The position numbers and the translations under genes were made by a program. A stretch of 34,113 bases of DNA from Coprinopsis marcescibilis (Eukaryota; Basidiomycota; Agaricomycetes; Agaricales; Psathyrellaceae), in NCBI GenBank assembly GCA_004369085.1, contig ML210398.1:1-34113 (forward strand). The letters are read 5' to 3'. Of the stretch, positions 30,457 to 34,113 are shown in pieces. The notes under the pieces were generated by a model, which was not told the DNA's origin, made no database searches, and was given only the letters and a program-made list of their open reading frames with translations. Position 1 is the stretch's first letter. Each line of letters opens with the position of its first letter.

Positions 30457-33400
30457 TATTGTGCAGTGCGATTGGGGCATGGGAGGTTAAACTGGGACTA
30501 TTTATGTGCTGGGGGTGGGATGAGTAGATGTTAGATTAACGGTATCGATAGGGGTGGAAGGTGAGAGTGGTCATGCAGCATTGCGAGTGGTTCTGACTTC
30601 TGCCGCTGGGTTAGTAGAGTTCATTCTGAGCTTCCCGTTGACTAATTCTCCGATGCTACGCGGTTTGCAATACTTCTGTGACGCGATGGGATGGAGTCTA
30701 CGTGAGGGCGAGTCGTGGTGGTGTTAATGGGTATATCCAAAGACGAGATGGAGAAGAATTGCTGCATGGTGAGCAGCGATGTTGCCTTTGGTTGGTGACT
30801 AAGTTTAGCCTTGGGTTCGCAATGTGACTATTGATCTGAGATGATTGTTAGTATGTCAGTTGCAGGTTAGAACTTGGAGGGCGACTCAGGTTACTACAGT
30901 CGCGCCTTTCGCGTCGCACTGCGAGCTCGCACACCCAAGTCTCTATCGTCCCAAACCAACTCAAATCCTTATCCGCCATCGAGTCATCTATGGGGTACCC
31001 CAATCGCTCCCACAAGAACACAAACCATCATGCTTCGAATTCCCCGGCGAATTTGGGTTTTTAGAGGTATTTCGGTTGGTGGTCGGTCTTATCGAGGCAT
31101 CGTTGTCTTCTGAACTTCTCCGGTGTTATTGAGTGCGAATGTGGGCGTGAGGGACTGTGTTTGGAGGTGAAGTACGTGTGTATTGGATGTGGAAGTGCCA
31201 GTGGTGGTTGTGGACGGTGGGTGAGCTGAAGTTAGGAGAGGTTGGTAGTCGCGGGATGTCGTGGGAAGAACCTTGTTAGCCGGGTCGGCACGGCTAATGG
31301 CCCGGGGCTGTTGGTGAAGTACAGCGGTGGGTGAGCGTCGGCGATTCAGACGCAGACGGTGGACTGGGACTGACAGAAGCTGTGTGAGACGAATCTTTAA
31401 CTGTATTTTGTTTGTTGCACATAGGTGACTGTGTGCCGTGGTGCGCGATTGGGCTGTGATTGAGTTCTGCGTCGAGATATAAACTCGTCCTCTACTAATC
31501 ACTCGCTGTCACGTCTCGTTGGGCTGGTGTAAAATTCATTTCAAAAACCTGCATCCAAGACTCGAGAGAAGAAAGACCGACTTTATGAAATAAACATTGG
31601 AGTAGTCCGAGTGGATGCTCTGCAGTGGAGAGGGAATCGGGACAAGGTGGGGTTCTCCGAGGCTGGTCGCGGCGATGGATTTTTTACGCTCTTTGAGATT
31701 GACGAAACATGCTACATGGGACACTTGCTACAGAGATGGCTATAGACTGTACTACTGATACGAACGTCGAACGATGTACACAGTGATCTTGCCATACCCT
31801 GAACTGTGCATTTACCAGCGCTCAATCAGGCTGTCATCCATGAGAACATCTCCCGTCCTGAGATAAGGGGGCAATAATGGAGGTGACAACGTCTGGATCA
31901 AGGATTGAAAGCAGCGACCGGTGCAGAGGGCGAATTCCAAGAGCCTACCACGATGGCGACAATTGAAAGTAACCCCTCGGGGTGGTGAGTTCAAATTTCA
32001 AAGGTGCGAAGCCGATAGACAGTGGAAACGAATTATGGGTGAACTTGAGGCTGGATTTGAAAAAGACCTAATCAAACTGACTTTGTGAAGCGACAGTTTT
32101 GAGTGTCGAACTGTGAAATGCAAGGTCATCGTGGAAAGCCAAATGTCTAAACGTAGGCTCTTTGCGGTCAGGCTGATAGAAGGCGAAGAATGTTATGGCA
32201 AGTGTACGTATAGGTACAGCTGCGGAAAGTCCGAGCTTGGTAGTGGTCCTTGGAAAAGGCACAAGGTGATTCAGTTGCGGTGAGCTGGATAATCACCGTG
32301 TTGGATCCAATGAATCCTGAGGGATTCTTTCCGCTCTTGATCTGAATCAGATCCTGGTACATACCCAGGATTCTTGAGGCACCTAAATGATTCACCTGAC
32401 ACTTCGTTGACTGCTGTGCAGAGACTTGAATCAGATAGTACCACCCGGTGTAGGTGTGGAGCGTTTCATCTTCCAGAAATGACGTTATCATTCATTGGAA
32501 TCAAGTGTATCGGCCTCATTCCAAACAACACGCACGACGTTTAGGTTAATAAATTGGGCTCCCGAGAGTGAAGTAGGAGGGCGCGTAAGGCACATATTGC
32601 AAATTATCCAATGGTAAAGACTACGTCTGAAAGGACTTGATGACGGAGACAGCGAAATCCTGAGCTGACAGGAGATAAGGTTAGATGCAGTTGACTTGAG
32701 TGTCAGTATTGGATTTGACACGATGACATGAGGAATGATTGTTCATACCAGCACAATGCCTTGTTGGCTGACTGTGGCAAATGAAGAACACGAGGATTCA
32801 GAGCATTGAATCGTCTCATGGCTACAACGTGTTGCCAGCCCTCGCCCTCATGGTGTACAACTTGGGCTATATCGACCAATCCATGCATTAGTGTGCTGGC
32901 CTGGAGGATCACAAATTGGCCGCATCACACACCTCGCCTGGAGGTATAATCGGCTATCGTCGTGAAGAGAGGTGGGTGGCAAGCAGATTAATCCCTATCG
33001 CCCGGTGAGAGTGTGATTCTGAATGGCTTTAATCTTGTTTCTCCGGGAATGACCGTTATCGTTCAAATTAAATGAAGCCAAGCGCAGCGCAAGCTTGTCC
33101 CCATCTTGCTACCTCGCCGTCGCCACGGTATCGGGGTACCTTGGGCTCGTGTGCTCATTTATATTCCCGAAGTTTTACTCGAAAATATATCATACGGCGG
33201 GCGGATCGTGCCACTCCCTGAGGCTGATGTCTCGGTCTGTCCTTTTAAAGATGAACGTCGTTGCGTTGTCTCGCAGTCTTGACATAAAACCGTATGTATC
33301 ACCCTTGTTGGGGGTGTGGGAGTTAGTTTATGAGAGCCTATGCGCCCGCTTCTTTTCACCTTCGGCGGAGCGTTCTCGCGTAAGGCCCATTTTGGACTCT

Positions 33401-33554
33401 GCCCGCCCATTCCTCGTTAATGTGAAGTCCTTCTGTTTTACATAGTATAATTACAATTACCAACATATTTGATCATAGACTGCCAACTGGTATATCGAGC
33501 AGAAATAGAATATTATCTAAAGGAAGAAAATATAATGGGCGGCTGGTTGTAGGG
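30457..33554. other. 3.1-kb region without a recognised gene
   Basis: Only short frames occur. The minus-strand stretch 32168-32491 includes a reading (ASRILGMYQDLIQIKSGKNP) that could be part of an exon, but I could not connect it to others or to a known family. No repeats or RNA genes were recognised. Confidence 0.4.
30498..30505 (-). promoter_or_regulatory. TATA box of DLH-B
   Basis: ATAAATAG on the minus strand about 45 nt upstream of the DLH-B start codon. The promoter was not touched by the insertion. Confidence 0.5.
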
Positions 33555-33917
33555 CTAGGCAGGAGACGTGTTGGATGGAGGCTGGAGGCGCCGAGATCCG
33601 AGCCCTTTGCCCCACCTACTAAAATTGTCATACCATTTGCGAATAACCTTCCTGTTGTTTTCCTTCCAAACTTCTTTCGCGACTTGAAGCAGCGGAAGGG
33701 AGGTTAAGGCGACCGCGAGCGTTTGACCGAAGGTCCACTCTCGCTCGTGGTTGCGACTCTCTTCGTCCGTTTTCAGCAGCGGTTCGTTAACGTTGATAGT
33801 TAGCTCGGTGGCGACGACGAAATACACTTGCATGAAGAAGGTCAATCTTGCCCTTTTCGTTCCTTGCCCGTGTTGAGTTGTGAGCAAGAATAACAAATAT
33901 AATGTGCACCCAAACAC
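33555..33917 (-). CDS. C-terminal exon of a probable membrane protein, partial
   Basis: The frame opens with a hydrophobic segment (VFGCTLYLLFLLTT), has an amphipathic middle, then EREWTFGQTLAVALTSLPLL (a second membrane segment) followed by a basic tail and a stop at 33555. The WTFGQ-LA-x-LPLL arrangement is typical of the last transmembrane segment of uncharacterised agaricomycete membrane proteins. The upstream exons and the start must lie toward or beyond the right edge of the window; the 5' boundary given is only the reach of the clear reading frame, and a splice acceptor was not fixed. Confidence 0.4.
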   Translation of the reverse strand: MFGCTLYLLFLLTTQHGQGTKRARLTFFMQVYFVVATELTINVNEPLLKTDEESRNHEREWTFGQTLAVALTSLPLLQVAKEVWKENNRKVIRKWYDNFSRWGKGLGSRRLQPPSNTSPA

Positions 33918-34113
33918 ACTTGTGTGGCGAGTGTGGGGGTGGAGAGGCTCCAGTAGGAGACTCGAGCCAATCTCCAGGTCGTGGGGTGAAGGGAGACCGC
34001 CAGACGGCTAGCCCGGGCGGGCGGGAAACCTTCGTAAATATGACTCCCAGGTCCCTTCAAATCCCACTCCACACAAGTATGCTTGTTGCGTGAGCCGCGG
34101 AGGAGGAGGAGGC

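Noticed and set aside
1..34113. CRISPR arrays, riboswitches, operons
   Set aside because: The window is eukaryotic with spliced genes, and no regularly spaced direct repeats of CRISPR type were seen.

Overview
The window looks like nuclear DNA of an agaricomycete (mushroom-type) basidiomycete. Genes are dense in short introns (about 45-75 nt) with GTRAGT-like donors and CTNAC branch sites, exons are often tiny, and the families present are a long-type unspecific peroxygenase (heme-thiolate peroxidase, HTP) expansion, secreted dienelactone-hydrolase-like (DLH) proteins, an uncharacterised 7-TM protein and a Plavaka-type DNA transposon. All homology statements come from reading translated motifs; no database search was possible.

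Region 1 (about 0.9-10.1 kb, plus one member at 13.9-15.2 kb) is a cluster of six HTP loci. HTP1 (minus), HTP4 (plus) and HTP6 (minus) are complete five- or four-exon genes with signal peptide, PCP heme-ligand motif, EGD motif, catalytic Arg/Glu pair and C-terminal Cys pair. HTP2 (minus) is complete apart from one missing base in a C5 run. HTP3 (plus) is a decayed fragment. HTP5 (plus) stops after the EGD exon and lacks the catalytic half. A tRNA gene and a five-exon 7-TM membrane protein gene lie between HTP5 and HTP6.

Region 2 (16.2-30.5 kb) holds two tandem DLH-family genes with the same eight-exon architecture, including 27- and 24-nt microexons. The upstream copy (DLH-B) is split inside exon 2 by a 9.8-kb element at 20137-29941. 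The element has 27-bp imperfect terminal inverted repeats and a CT target duplication. Taking out the element and one CT restores an exon of exactly the same length (156 nt) and phase as in the paralog, so this is a clean and probably recent insertion.

Inside the element, all on the minus strand, lie a Plavaka-type transposase (25.8-29.7 kb), an intact five-exon accessory gene encoding a 540-residue coiled-coil/low-complexity protein (23.3-25.2 kb), and an intron-rich chimeric gene (21.0-22.55 kb). The chimera starts with a fragment resembling the TFIIF beta subunit and continues into repeated exon-intron modules with a period near 300 bp, suggesting host-gene capture.

Region 3 (30.5-34.1 kb) is mostly without recognisable genes, ending in the C-terminal exon of a probable membrane protein. 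Functionally, the host genes suggest a secreted oxidative/hydrolytic toolkit (peroxygenases plus secreted DLH) under active birth-and-death evolution; the pathway link is inference.
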